From: Epiperipatus broadwayi
Lineage: Eukaryota; Onychophora; Udeonychophora; Euonychophora; Peripatidae
Length of the DNA: 64,000 nt
Reading direction: 5' to 3'
Assembly: GCA_028023455.1 (NCBI GenBank)
Contig: JAQFVV010012491.1
Span: 498,001 to 562,000 of the forward strand
In this document: one piece after another, positions 13,235 to 26,593 of the stretch
How the letters are laid out: every line of letters starts with the position of its first letter
Position numbering within the stretch: the first letter of the stretch is position 1
Program-made: the position numbers and the translations under genes
The notes under the pieces: generated by a model
Seen by the model: only the letters and a program-made list of their open reading frames with translations
Database searches by the model: none
Told to the model about the DNA's origin: nothing

Positions 13235-15775
13235 CAGGGATAGCCAAGCTTTTAGACGTTGGGGGCTACTTTTTTGAAGAAAGTGTACATGAGGGTGACT
13301 ACATTTTTTTCAGGACTTCGAACCAGAAACCAAAAAAAAAACATTATTTTTGCTGGAACAGAAAAAAATAATGGTTTGAAGTCCTATTTTTTTAAAATGT
13401 ACTTAGGAATTGGTATTTTTTTTTTTCTAAGGGTTTTTTAGATATTCAGAAATATCGGTGACATTTTTACAACATACAAACTGATGAATTGTTTTTCTAT
13501 TAAGATATGAACAGTCAAAGACATTTTACTATGACTACTATTAAATTAACTCAGCTCCCTCTAGTATTACAATTTGTCCATGTCGCTTTATAAAATATTT
13601 ATTAAATTACAATTATTAAATTACCTATAAATAATTATTTTCGAGAGCTGATCCTGAATTTTAAAAAAAATTCAAGAAAAAAAAAAAAAAAGGTTTAGAA
13701 TTGTATTAAAATAAATTAGATGCAAAGTTTACACACACAAAAAAAAAAATTACAAAGTAAAAATAATAATAATAATAATAATTTTTTATTTTAATGACAC
13801 TTGGCAATGCATAGTTTCAGCAAGTTTGTCAAAATTTGTCTTATATGAACTTAAACTAATTCTTAAATTCCAAATGTAGATCTGATAATTGTGACCTATG
13901 TTTAGTTTTTATCGCATTCATGCAGGAAAATGCTGATTCGCACAAATATGTTGAACCAAAAAATGTATTGAAATATGCAGCAACTCTCCAAATATTTGGA
14001 TATTTATCCCTGCTTATTAATGTCCAGAAGCTCTCATTTGAAGCCATTGATTTTAAATGTATATTACATTTAATATTTATTATTTATTCTTTGAGGCCTG
14101 CTGAATTTGTATGCACAAATTCATTTAATTCCATAGCAATATCTTTGATATTGCTGTAAACATTATATGAATAAGACAAAAAACTAGCAATATCTTCAAG
14201 TTTGTCAAATTCCACGAATCTTCCCTTCAAATTCCTTTATGAGGAATATTATATTTTCAACATATTTGTTGTAGATTAGATTCTTTCTCTCTTTAGACTC
14301 GTCAACCATATTTTTAAATGTTTTAATTCAGATCCTTCAATTGTACTACAAGCATACTTACTTTTTCCTTGAATGACTTCAAAGTGCTTATCATAACTAT
14401 TATTGTTTTATCTTTTCCTTGTAGTTCTACATTTAAGTTATTTAGTTTTTCTGTAATATCACAGAAAAAGGTGAGGTCAAGAAGCCATTCTTTGTCATTC
14501 AGTTATGGATATGAATCACCTTTAGTTTCCAAAAATGATCTTATTTGTGGTAGAAGTTCTCTGAATCTGATTAAAAATTTTGCTAGACTTTTCTTATGAT
14601 CAGTATGTAATAATTCACTATGTTCACTCTCGCATTCCTTTAGCAAATCCCAGAATTGACGACGTAACAAGCTTTTTGATCTTATTTTATTAACAATTTT
14701 GAAGGCAACACTCATAACATGATTAAATTTCAATACTTTTGAACACAAGGCATGCTGATGTATAATACAATGATAGTCCATAAAACTAGGTATATCAGTA
14801 TCATTTTTCCACAGAGTAACAAAATCAATTTTACTGCCAATCATTGCAGGAGTTCCGTCGGTAGTTATTGATACTAATTTGTGAATTGGAAAATTCATTT
14901 GTACAATGTAATTCTTGAATAAATCATAGATATCTTGACCCTTTGTCCTTCTTTGAATTGGAATAATTGTTAATAATTCTTCTGTTGCTGACATATCATC
15001 AAAAACCATGCGAATAAAAATACATAATTACACAGTATCTGTATAATCAGTAAATTTGTCAAACTGTAGTGATAAAAAGTTGCAATTGTTAATGTTTTTA
15101 TGTAAAATCTCTTCCAAGATTTTGACTAGTTTCTTCTGTCCTACGCATGATTGTGTTTTGTGTTAATCACATATTGTTGATAGAAGTCATTATTTCAGAT
15201 TTATTCTTAAAATTTTCAAATAGTACTTCACCAGCTTTGATGAAGGCTTCTTTCCATATTTGTCAATCTTGAAAGGGTTTATTGTGTTTAATTAAAGTTT
15301 CAGCAACTTTAAATGATGCAATCATAACTGTTTTTGAATTTGTATTGTACAAGACAAAAAAATTTGTTTGCATAGTGAGTTGTATCTTTAGCTGTTATAC
15401 TTTAGCTTTTCTTAATGCAATGCTTCATGGATAATCATCTTCATAATTTTTATGAACAGTGCAAAAATGTCTTTCAACATTGGCTTTCTTCAGTAAAGCT
15501 ATATGCGTGCTGCAAATAATACATACACATTTATTTTTCATTATAATAAAAAAATAATCTTCTCATTCTTTATGATAGTGATAAGTTTTTATTTTTTTCA
15601 CATTTGTACTTGACTTATTCATTATAATCCTGTTGGATATTCACTTGCCAACAAATAATAAAGAAAAATAATACAAGTCTAAAGAAAATTATCACTAGTA
15701 AAGATAAAAAAGTATTTATTAACTTTTAAACACATAAAACACAGATTTCTAAAAGTTTGGCATTTACAAATACGA
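13235..15775 (-). mobile_element. Decayed hAT DNA transposon (GTF2IRD2/ZBED type)
   Basis: The left terminus starts with CAGGGATAGCCAAGCTTTTA (13235), typical in form of hAT-Charlie-like terminal repeats. A degenerate inverted match, TCTAAAAGTTTGGC, lies at 15748-15761. Between them the minus strand carries a BED-finger-plus-hAT transposase relic. The left end abuts a LINE reverse-transcriptase frame, consistent with insertion into it. I could not confirm the 8-bp target duplication because the right terminus is eroded. An (AAT)n run lies near 13763-13785. Confidence 0.75.
13856..15622 (-). pseudogene. hAT transposase pseudogene, GTF2IRD2/ZBED5-like
   Basis: The minus-strand reading begins near ATG 15622. 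A BED-type zinc finger with CVCIICSTHIALLKKANVER and a downstream H-x4-H follows. A long intact stretch of 168 codons (15009-14503) carries the RNase-H-like core, with VSITTDGTPAMIGSK and CIIHQHALCSKVL. At the end is the hAT C-terminal dimerisation segment (14047-13856) with STYLCESAFSCMNAIKTKHR. This order is that of GTF2IRD2-like and ZBED5-like hAT transposases, nuclear proteins that bind terminal repeats and dimerise. Multiple stops and frameshifts separate the segments, so no full protein is made. Confidence 0.85.
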
Positions 15776-15959
15776 TCAATAAGTCTTTGATTCTAATTAC
15801 TATTTCCCATAAATATTAATATTCACCACTGATAATAGACTAATATCAGTCATCATTATCCTTAAGCCCGAGTTAAAATAATTACAAATTATTTATACTC
15901 ATAACTTTTTTCTGCACAATCCTACTGAAGCCAGTCAGGCTTACACAAATAAAAGATCT

Positions 15960-16195
15960 GTGATCTGTTTTTATTTTATCCAACTACTGGTGTCTACAGA
16001 GGCATGGTCTCTGGGAACAATTCCCTCATGGCAGAAAATCGCTATAACTTTCCGGACAGCTTTCACTCTGGATCCTTTTTCAAAAGTCCAATATATGCGA
16101 CAGCAGCAATCACAAAAAGGAAAAAAGCACACCACTCTTTTTTGCACACACTATTTATATCTATCAGTGTTTTATATCTGGTATTAGTATTATAA
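15960..16195 (+). CDS. Candidate first coding exon with a membrane segment (unrecognised)
   Basis: The block is noticeably less AT-rich than its flanks. From ATG 16004, or the internal ATG 16028, one frame reads up to 63 codons: a polar N-terminus (ENRYNFPDSFHSGSFFKSPI), a basic KRKKAHH patch, then a hydrophobic run (FLHTLFISISVLYLVLVL) that could be a signal anchor. It stops in AT-rich DNA just after a GT-containing site (CTG|GTATTA) that could be a splice donor. I recognise no family, and no downstream exon was found. It may be a type II membrane protein start or a transposon remnant; evidence is weak. Confidence 0.25.
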
Positions 16196-18790
16196 TTGAT
16201 GATCACCATTTTTCTTCAGGCTATTCCATGATAGAATTAAGTCTTTTATCAAAATTATCCATTAAGATTTAATTGCATATGTGCACATTCCTTTCACTGC
16301 AATTAGTCTTTTTGATATTAATTGTACTAACAATTCTTCTTTACTCTTTTGTTTAATTAGTTTTAAAAATAGCTTTCTGCTCTAATTAAACAATGCTATC
16401 TTTTTTCTACAATTAATCTGACAAACATTTACTGAATTATCATTCCCATTTTATTTCATTCTTCAGCGATCTTTTTTCATTGCTCTTTACTTAAAATACC
16501 TTTCTATATTTAACTTTCTTTCTGTTCTTCTTTTTTCTGGAGTAATTAAACATGGCTTTATAACTTATACAAAATTAAAGTTAATCAATCAATATTTTTC
16601 CCAAAATATAATAAATCCCGAATTTATTTTTTGATTTTTATAAAAAAAAATTTTTTGTATTTTTTGATTCACTTGTATAATTAATAAGTAAATATGAATA
16701 AGGAAATTTAAAACACATCCCCCTCCTAACATTGTGTCAAAAATTTGCTAACAGTCTATATAATAATTAGACATAAAGTTCGTTTCTTGCTTTAATAGTT
16801 ATTTTCTTTCATAGATAGGAAAAAGTCCTGTTTTGTTTTTAAATTTCCTTAGGGATTATTTGGTAGCTAGATGAAATGTTTTAAAAAGTTCACAACTTCT
16901 TTGTTTTAAAATCAGTTCATTAAAATCCTTGTTTCGCCAGGACAAGTTATTTTCATTTCTCAAGAAAACATCAAGTAAATATTTCTAAGAATTTTAGATC
17001 TAGCATTACACAAAAATAATTTAATTCTTTTCAGTTTCTTCCAACCTGGGTTTATTTTTGAGATCGACAATAACAACAGGTGTTATTTTAAATTTAACTA
17101 TTTTTAAATGAGAATAATTTTGAATTTTTACTTTTTTTATTTTTTATATTCAAATCCAGCTCTGAATTTATCATTATAATTTGTCAATGTTCATGTCAGC
17201 TTCACAGTCGACTTCCAGAGACCTTGCATGCGGTCAATATCTTGACCACTCCTGAGCTATACAATCATACATTATCAGATTTGTCTCTACTGATCTGTTT
17301 GGAATAAATCCATCCTGAAAATTGAGTATTAGTTAATCACATAAAAAATTCAAGATTTTTTTATTGTTAGGGAAAACTAGATTGCTACATCATAAAAAGG
17401 CAATATATAAAAAAGAAAATTTTGCTATAAAATTCTCTTATTTTTGTTTGTTTGCTTACTTCACTCTCTTATGCTGTTGCATATTATTGTATCAATAAAT
17501 CATTGGTAAAAAAAAAAACCCAGTTGTTTTTGAGTGTTTAATCATTCACTGATGGATATATTCAAGTGCTGAGGACAAATTTCAAAATCCAATTCCATGC
17601 CAGCAATGTATTTATGCACTGAATAACACAAAATATCTGAGTAACAACCATTTTTAAAATCTCTCAATCTGATTTACAGCTATTTTAGATGCTCTAGAAA
17701 ATGTTTTTTGTATGAGTATGCCAGTCTTCCATAGTAAATGTTAAAGAAATCATCTAAAATTTAAGTGGGATCCAACAAACATGAATTCTAAGTGACTTTA
17801 ATTAATACTTTAATCACATTAATATAATTATATTAATTTCTTTTATTTAAAGTTATTTAGAATTTTTTATATTCACGTAGTATTAGATTTAAAACTTTTA
17901 GAAGAGATTGAATTTTCTTTAAATTAATAATTAAAATATACAAACAAACAAACAAATAGTTTCTAATTTTAAAAAAAGTATTTAAAAAAACTAAGTAATA
18001 AAATACTATTTTAAATTAATTTAAGGAAAACTTAAAAGTGAAATATTAAATTAGTCTCTTTTTAAATAAATAAATAAATAAAAATTCAATTGATAATCAA
18101 TATATATGCTTATGAACTTTTTTATATGAATAATAAAAAAGGAAAATTCATATTGATTAAATTATTCAAAATTAATTTTTAAGCCAATTGATAAAGAAAT
18201 TTATATTAATGAAAGTTGTTTTATTATAATAATGTATTTCATGCTTACAGTTTGATATTTTTATGTTATCTCTTTCAATAAAGATATATCAGATCCCTCC
18301 TTGATTCAAAATGATTGAATATCCTGTAGTCCTTTGAAGGTTACTTATAAATCTCTAATGTTTAAGTGTTAAGGTGTCATGCTTTAAAGCCTTTGAAGGT
18401 ATTTTGTGCACGTGCCTATCACCCTATACATATAATTAAAGTTAAAAATTAACTGTCCACATCTTTGAAAAAAAAACTAATAATTAAAGAAGTTAATGCT
18501 AAATTTGATTATGTTTAATGTATTATTTTTCAGAATGTTTAAGTCTTAGTTGTAATTGTTCCAATCATTTGTCAATGTTCTTAAACTTAAATGAATAAGA
18601 TATTGCTGAATTACATTTAAAAATACCTTTCATTTAATGATTGGCTTTCCTTTTCTTGAATTAATTCTAGTGTCCAAATATATAAATAGATGAGAATCTA
18701 TATTATTTCATGATTTGATTCAAAATGGAAATTGTTTCACATTAGGGGCAACATAGATAGAATTATATTAAAAAGACAAAAGTGAAACAT
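16196..18790. other. Intronic AT-rich DNA, pyrimidine-biased at first
   Basis: From about 16210 to 16600 the plus strand is T/C-rich. A small GC-richer patch lies at about 17190-17300. No frame, RNA or repeat family is recognised. Confidence 0.4.
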
Positions 18791-18793
18791 ATA

Positions 18794-19317
18794 CTCAAGA
18801 AATTAAATTAGTTTCATGTGAACTCATAGATTTTAGAATCTGATAAACAAAAAAAATTTCTATTCGTATTTTATATTTAATGAAGATGATGTATAGAGTT
18901 TAAATTTGAGCATTATTGTAACTTTTTTATTTTTTAAATAAATCTTTTTCATTTTATTATATAATTTTTTTTGAATATATATTAACATTTTTGGTTTACT
19001 TATTTTCAAAACCTAAAAAGTAAGAGAAGACTTATGTAAATCTCAATCTAGTGGTAGTATTAAAATATAGTGATAATGTATACTGATTTGGTCTATAAAA
19101 GAAAATTATGTATTGGTTATTAATGGAGTAGAGAAAATGATCTGATATTATATTCTAATGAAAAAGATTTATTTAAAAAAATAAAAAAGTTACAATAATG
19201 CTTAAATTTAAACTCTAGATATCATCTTCATTAAATATAAAATATGAATAGAAAATTTTTTTGTTTCTCAGATTTTAAAATCTATGAGTTCACATGAAAC
19301 TAATTTAATTTCTTGAG
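18794..19317. repeat. Long inverted repeat, arms about 160 bp
   Basis: The left arm (18794-18953) and right arm (19157-19317) are near-perfect reverse complements, starting CTCAAGAAATTAAATTAG and ending with the same run inverted. A spacer of about 200 bp separates them. The arms contain no recognisable coding sequence. This could be a foldback/MITE element or a local inverted duplication. It lies in intron 2, about 0.4 kb from exon 2. Confidence 0.85.
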
Positions 19318-19715
19318 AATGATAGTAAGATGAATTGAATGAACCAGAAGATAAATTAGTCAAATCCACTGACCACAAAAGCTATAATTATGTCAGATTT
19401 CATCATCCACTGGTAAAATAGTATTTGTGTCCCTGGAATTGGAATACAGTTCAGTTTTATATATATATAAATACACACACATAAATGGACCATATATATA
19501 TATATATACCATTTTTGATTAAAAGATGCTGTAATGAATTTTATTTAGAGTTACGCAGCAAGAAATAAAGAGCTCTTACGCACATCAATCAAAATTTTCT
19601 GGTTTTTGATTACAGTATTCACAAATTTTCTATAAAATTATCAATCTTATATGCAATAATATTACTAAATATTAATAATTTTACATAATAGACAAACTGA
19701 AAAAAAAAAAGATAC

Positions 19716-19872
19716 CTATGGAAAAAGTCTTTCAGCAACTGTCTATTTTTTTTAATGGCAGCTTTTCTTCCAACATGCGGAAAATTAAAAATGATCTGAG
19801 CAAAATGAGAATCTTTGATAGTATCATAAATATTTAGGCATCGAGCATCTATACCAAATAAAACAGTTCCAC
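19716..19872 (-). CDS. BMT5-like (DUF2431) gene, second exon
   Basis: This exon of 157 nt sits between acceptor TTGCAG (ending 19873) and donor AG|GTATC (19716/19715). It starts in phase 1 and ends in phase 2, fitting both neighbours exactly. It encodes GTVLFGIDARCL, then FAQIIFNFPHVGRKAAIKKN and RQLLKDFFH. The FNFPHVG block is the hallmark of the BMT5-like/DUF2431 domain of putative SAM-dependent methyltransferases; VLFGIDA is the family's second beta-strand with its acidic residue. Introns of about 6.7 kb and 13.8 kb flank it. Because the phases close and the motifs fall in the family order, I regard this as a true host exon rather than a processed copy. Confidence 0.9.
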
Positions 19873-22800
19873 CTGCAATGTATATATATATAAAATATGA
19901 ATATATATTTGAATAAAGCATGTATACACTTTTAAAATATTTTAATGGATAGCAGCACAGTACATATATAAAAGCAAAAATCAGTTCTTTTATCAGATTT
20001 AGAAAAGTTTTAATCAAATATAAAATTTAATTAATACATTTAATTAATAGTAAAATAAACACGCAAGTAAAATAAAGAAAAAGAAACAATAGAAAATAAA
20101 TAGAGAAATGATACAATATATATGCATAAATTGCCTTTTAAAGAGAAATCATAATATTGTTGTGCAATAAATAAATTGTATGGAGTGAAGGTATTGTTTT
20201 AAATAATTTACTGAATAATAACAAAGAGAACTGATAGGAATAACAATCATGGAGTAGTTTATACTAATCTTTATTTCTCTTAAGAAATTATACATAGGCC
20301 AAAATAATCCAAGTTTAAAGGAATGAATAAAAATTCATAGAAATTAAAAAAAAAAAAAAATCATAGTTCTGCATGATATTTTCATAAAGGAAACATAGAC
20401 CATAAAATTATGTTTGAGCAAGCTATAGTTGTCTTCTTTGAGAAGAATTAAAAAAAGAGAAAAATTAAAATATCTTTTAATAATTTACAGTATTTAGAAA
20501 TTTTTTTGATATTAAAGGTTAATTGAAATGGAATTTGGAATTGTGGTAAATTGGTAGTATAGTATATTGTAATGGTAACTGCCCTTTTAGCAATTGGTAA
20601 TGAATCCAGTTAACCATAAAATAAAATAAAAAATTTGGCAAATTAATTTTTGTCTAGGGAATTTAAAATAACTAAAAAGTAACCGTGTACATGGTAGAGT
20701 GACTACATCCAAATTACTTTTAATTGACAATTTGGTTCTAGTCTCAAGCAACGATCAAATTGAACCCACTTAAAAACAAGTTTCCATATAGATTCAATTA
20801 TATTTCCTGATCGTTACCCCCCCTCCACCTAATAATTTATTATATTAACAAAATAAATAATCAGCTTGATTAGGATGAGAAGGGACAAACAACAAATTTA
20901 ATTAAATAGAATTATATGATAATAAAAATATGTATTTACATATTTACAATCAAGAAAATTACATGATGATTATGCATGAGGAAAAAAAAAATCTTTGTAA
21001 TTCACAATAACTTTTTGAGGATGGCTATAGAAAGTTCAACTAATTTACTTTAGCATTTTTGTGAGATCATATATATATATATTGTATTGAAATGTGGGAA
21101 TATGGCCATTAATCATTAAATTTTAATGTCTTCTGGCAATATAATATTTTAGCTTTTTTTGGTTCATTCTGAGACAGTTTTCTTATGAAAGTTTCCATGG
21201 CAATTTTCTTCTGAAAATTTATTTAAAATAGGTAGATTCACAGATTAATTTATAGAAGAACATTACCATGGGATAATCACTTTAGATGACTAAGTTTTTC
21301 TTTTGTAGTAAGTAAATGTCAAATATTTCTTCAGCATTGAATAATGATGAATAGATCAGCAGAATCAAGGTTAATTTTTAAGGCATTTCTTTATCCACAG
21401 CTCTATATTCAGCTACAATACTAGAAGAATCAAGTAAAGCATTTTGAAGGGTTGTCTATTCCATAAAATGCATGACATTAACTTAAAAATCTTTATAAAA
21501 TTTTTTTGACTTCTATACAATAAAAGACACAATGATGAAGTGTTACAATTCTTCCTACAGATTCTTGGAAAGCAAATGATTTTAGAAAGCTTCTGTTGGT
21601 TTCCAAAACAATGCTTTTTATTTTTATTTTTCCCCCAGTTATTTGAGACTGGTTTCTATAGCAATGTTTCTTTTATTTAAAATCATATTATTATTTTTAA
21701 AATAATAACACATATATTATCTTCACACTTATTTTCAACATTTTAAAAATATGTATAAAATTTATTCTATATACATGACCTTTAGTATTTTGTTATACAT
21801 AATAATGAAAAATATTTGCATTAAAGCATTTGTTTAGGGTTATGTTACTTTGCTTTTGAGAAGTCTGTCTTGGCTGGTAAATCACTGGTAGTGGATTTTT
21901 AAAATTTGATTTTGACTAGTGATTTTATTGTGTAGTGATGTACTTAGTTTAATATATATACATATATAGTAAATTAGTTTTCAAATTATTTAATTTTTAA
22001 TAATTACACACTGAATTTATAAATCATGTAGTATTACAATAAATCATTTTTCCAAATAAAAAATAAAAAGTATCTTAAATTTATCAATTAGTTATCCCAC
22101 TATTACTTAATGATGTCGAAGCAGTGTTTGAAGATTCAATTAAACATAAAATGGATTGTTATATCCGAGTACATCGGTACTTGAAAATCATTTTAGAAAG
22201 CACAATCATGATTTTTAATGCATATATATATTGTAACCTTACATTTTAGTGCAAAATATATAGCTTGGTAGAACTAGTTAAAATTTCTCTTATCTTCTTC
22301 CAGATGACTTGATTATTATGGCTGGCATTTAGTATGCTTGATCCTTGTATTCAAATTTATTGAACAGTGAGGTTATAATTCCATTTTTTATTATTGTATA
22401 ATCCTTTTCCCCTTTTCTTCTCTTTCTTTCATATATTAGTTTTGCTCTGTTTCCAAACACTAAGTTAGATAAACTGTGCTTAACCTAAAAGTGAAAATCA
22501 ATAGCATATTACACCAAGTATAGTAAGATAATTAAAAAACAAATGATATTTGTTGCTCTCTTTAAATAATCTTAAAGATTATTTTGGTTTAATTAAAGAA
22601 TTTATTTCATTTCTTTTACATTAATTTATATGATACAATAAAATAAACACTTTTTTTTCTTTCTTTTCATTTTTTTTAAGATATGCTGCCAAAACAAAAA
22701 AAAAGTTTTTTTTTTTTTTTTTGAGAACTGCCGTAATAAAAATTTTATTTTTTCTTTCACTATTAAACATATAACGAAAACTCTTTTTAAAAAAAAAACC

Positions 22801-23100
22801 GAGACAACTTAAAGATAAGGAAGGAAGTTAAATTAAAACTTCTCTTAAATAATTTAAGTTGCAATATTATCAAGGGTGAATAGCAGAATGTATAGTTAAA
22901 TCCTAACAAATCTATTTGGGTCCACTAACTACGAGACTAGATGTTGATAACCTTCCATAAGATCTTCAACTGAAGTGCACAGGAATTATTGTTAACTGTG
23001 TCAACAGGAATAGCGGCTCTAAAAGGTCAATCTATTTGAGATTTCTTATTGTTTGCAGGCTATGCTTAGCCTTGAATAAAGTTTTACCTTCATAATTTTA
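19873..23100. other. Intron 1 of BMT5-like gene, first part
   Basis: AT-rich intronic DNA with short TA repeats (for example near 21070 and 21955) and long A or T runs (22690-22720). I see no coding frame or named repeat. Confidence 0.5.
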
Positions 23101-23340
23101 ATACTCATGGTAGTGTTGTGAAAGTGCAAAACAAAGTACTGTATTTAACTTTGGATAAATTACACATTCATGAACTTTAACACATATGGGAGTGTTATGT
23201 ATGTGTAGAATGAAATACAGTGTTTGACTTGGGATATAGTGTTTTATTTCCACGACTTTGACATTTCTAACATTATATCTGTACAGAATGCAATGCTGTT
23301 TTAACATTTTTGTGTGCTATTGTTCGGACGACAAAGAATT
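23101..23340. repeat. Degenerate tandem repeat, about 80-bp unit, three copies
   Basis: Three consecutive blocks of about 80 bp share a common pattern: an ACTCATGG/ACACATATGG-type start, an AGTGTT segment, then GTACTGT/ATACAGT and TTTAACTT/TTTGACTT. Copies start near 23101, 23181 and 23262. Identity is low but the order of sub-motifs is kept. A minus-strand frame across it is a by-product. Confidence 0.45.
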
Positions 23341-26300
23341 AATAATAGTTTCCCTTTAAATTTATATTAGCAACAACACTGTCAGTTATCTTCTTAATAT
23401 TACAATAGTGTATTTAAAGAAATAACAATTGACCTGGAAACTATTTTAGCTGTTATAGCACTCATGAGATAATTATTTGCCTGAACAATCATTCTTTGTC
23501 CTCAACATTCATAAATTAAAGGTAGTAAAATACTTCAATAACCCCTAAAACAAAGCCATGAAATTTCATTAACTTCGAGGATAATTTACATATTCCCTAC
23601 CTCTCAAATATGAATTCTCAGAGAACCTACATGCAACTTAACTAATTTATGAGTAGACTTTATAAATGGAGATGAAGAAGCATATAATCAACTTTTAAGA
23701 TTCTATGTTGTTATAAAATTATATATTTAAATTATATTTGTCATTAAGTTTAAGAAATGTGCTATTAATTGATCGACTAATAGCCAATGGATGAAAGTAA
23801 CATGCATTTGAACCTAGTGTAGTAATTTAATGAACATGCATTTTTATGTTTTATTGTATTTTATATTAATTTATAAATATGTAAAGTTCATGATATATAC
23901 ATATATGATTTATCATGCAAAATAATTACTTGTTAATTTGAGTGTAGGGACTAATGAGAGTCAATTTAGGGAACAGTGCTTGAGGAATGGTTTCGTGAAA
24001 AATTCAATGAATCTATAATGTATCATTACTACGTGACTTAATCCTGTGCATCTTTCTAGGATTCTACATTTATACTCATGTTATAATATTAGGTAATATT
24101 CTTCCACATCATTTGGTCTATGATCGACCATGATTTAAATTGTTTACTGTAACAGAGTTTTTATTATATCTTTTGGTCTTGAATCACGCTTGTAAAACAG
24201 CATGTTCATTCCAATTTGGTAGATTAATGAGGGTGATTTATTTCTATTTTATCTGGAAGTGTTCATATATTCTTTATATCAATCTGTGTTGGTGGTTAAT
24301 CTGCAAAATGATTATTACTATTGGTTGTATATCTTTTAATGCTGGTGGTTAATCCACTGAACAATTTGTAATTATGCTAGCTGCTCTGATGATGGTTAGA
24401 AACCCCACAGGGTACTCACTGCTCCTTATCCCTTGCACTGATGATTACACCCACAGATGTATCACTGATTCTCATTATACAAATGTATGTTTGAGTAGTT
24501 TCCATACATTATAATACTTACATTGTTTCACTCGTCTTAATGTTTGTTGCACATGTTCTGTTATCAGCCATAAAAGAGCATTTGAGTGAAATATGATCAT
24601 AATTTATTATAGATAAATTATATGATGTCCCAACCCAGCTGAGTTTAGATATTTTGATTTCATATCTCATTATAATCAAATTTCATAGGTTTATCATTCC
24701 AATTGTTGTCATTGTTATTATAAATTGGGGTATTAGTACATTGGTTCTGGTTTTGATGCATTGGAGGTGCCATTGACTATATTTGAATCTACCCTTGTCC
24801 CCAATAAGAAAAATCAATAAATTTGTAATAAAATTTTGGATTGTATTATCTGAAACTCACACACATCTATGCACAGAAATAAGTATATGTGATAGTATTT
24901 TATTTTATTTTGTTTATTTGCTTACCTAATTAATGTACATTGTCCATGTAGAACGATTATATATGATGGTATTTTATGTTATTTATCATTTGTGTAAATT
25001 ATGAATATTGTTAACCAATTATTACTTTCATATTTATTGAGTCATAAATAAATGTTAATTTGATAACCTAACTTATCTGTGCCATTGCTATTAGTCACAT
25101 ATAGAGTCAGAAGTCCAATATGGCAAACAGACCATAAATATTAGAGCACATATTGTCCCTGATGATGATGCACCAAGTTTACTGGAACATCCAGAGAGTA
25201 TTTTAATGTTTGTTCTTAGGTATTTTGTGATGCATAAAATATAATAAAATCACATTTACATTCTGCATCACTGCTAATCCAGAATTGGTTACCTCTATTG
25301 ATATTTGCAACATTAATACCTAAATTGATAATAATAAACTTGCTAGCCAGTATAACAATTGAACCTATTTTCCAAAACTATAACAAATGCCTTATTTATC
25401 TCTAAGAGTCTCATTGTTATTGATTTGATTTTTGGGTTAATAAAGAAATAACTTCAAATTCATATTACTTGACTTCCATTGCAAAGCATTTGTCCTATAT
25501 ACTATAGCATTTTTTTACATTAAACCTGAATACAGGACGAGCTACCTTTTATGATGTTATGGAGCCGATATAATTATTATTATATGGTTTAATGGTTCAT
25601 ATTCACCATGTAATGATTAGCAGTTTCATAGGTTATGCCATCTTGTCTATGGCTTGCCCTTGGGTCTCAAATAAAAATTGTAAAATAAGATCATAGTGTA
25701 GCTTTGAGAGACAGCCATTGAAATAATAATTATAAATCAGGAGTGCCGTATTAAAATCCAGTAATTAAGGAGAATTATGGTCAATTAAAAGAATAATACA
25801 ATTATGTAGGTAACTTGATGTACCTTCAAATAATGCTGTGATTAGCCTTCGTGGTGTACCTTGGCTGCGACCGGATTGTATGGTAACAGCTTTGTATTAT
25901 ATCATAAATTCAGACTGTTACAATCTGGGATAAGAGCTTTTCGGTTACAATATATATAACAATTCACTTTACAGTAATTAAATTTCTAGCGAATTCACAT
26001 TAATATTCAAAGTTTTTAATAAATACATAAATGATTACTAATTATTCCTGTCAGGATGGAAATGTATATATCTCTTTCAACATCAGATATAGCCTGGAAG
26101 GATCAAATATATATATATATATTATTAATATTCTTTATCTAAATATGAATATATTTTTCTTATTCAGCATTCTAATTTTCTTCACTTATTCGTAAGATTT
26201 TATATAATGTTCTTATATCTTGCGACATATGATAACAGACATTGAAATAATTTACATTTTTTTGCACTGATTATAACCATATGTTTAAAATTGTAAGAAT

Positions 26301-26590
26301 GACAAGTTATGTTTTAAAAATGATATATATAAAATTTGCAATTCCTTTTTATTTATGTTTAATGGAGCTATATTTTGTAATAAAGAGCAGCTAAAGACTT
26401 TACAACTTTGAAAAATGTAATTATGTCAAATCATAGCTAAAAATACCATCATTAACCTAAAAGATTATCTGATTACTATTATAAAAAAATCTCATTTTTC
26501 ATCCTCTTAAAAAATCTTCTATTTATCATAAAGTAATACATTTATTTTTACATTATTATGATTATAATACATTTTCAGAAAACTATTTCT
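23341..26590. other. Intron 1 of BMT5-like gene, second part
   Basis: Mostly AT-rich. A slightly more complex stretch at 25540-25960 carries several CpGs (near 25850-25880), but I find no coding frame or tRNA-like boxes in it. TA repeat at about 26106-26122. Confidence 0.45.
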
Positions 26591-26593
26591 TAC

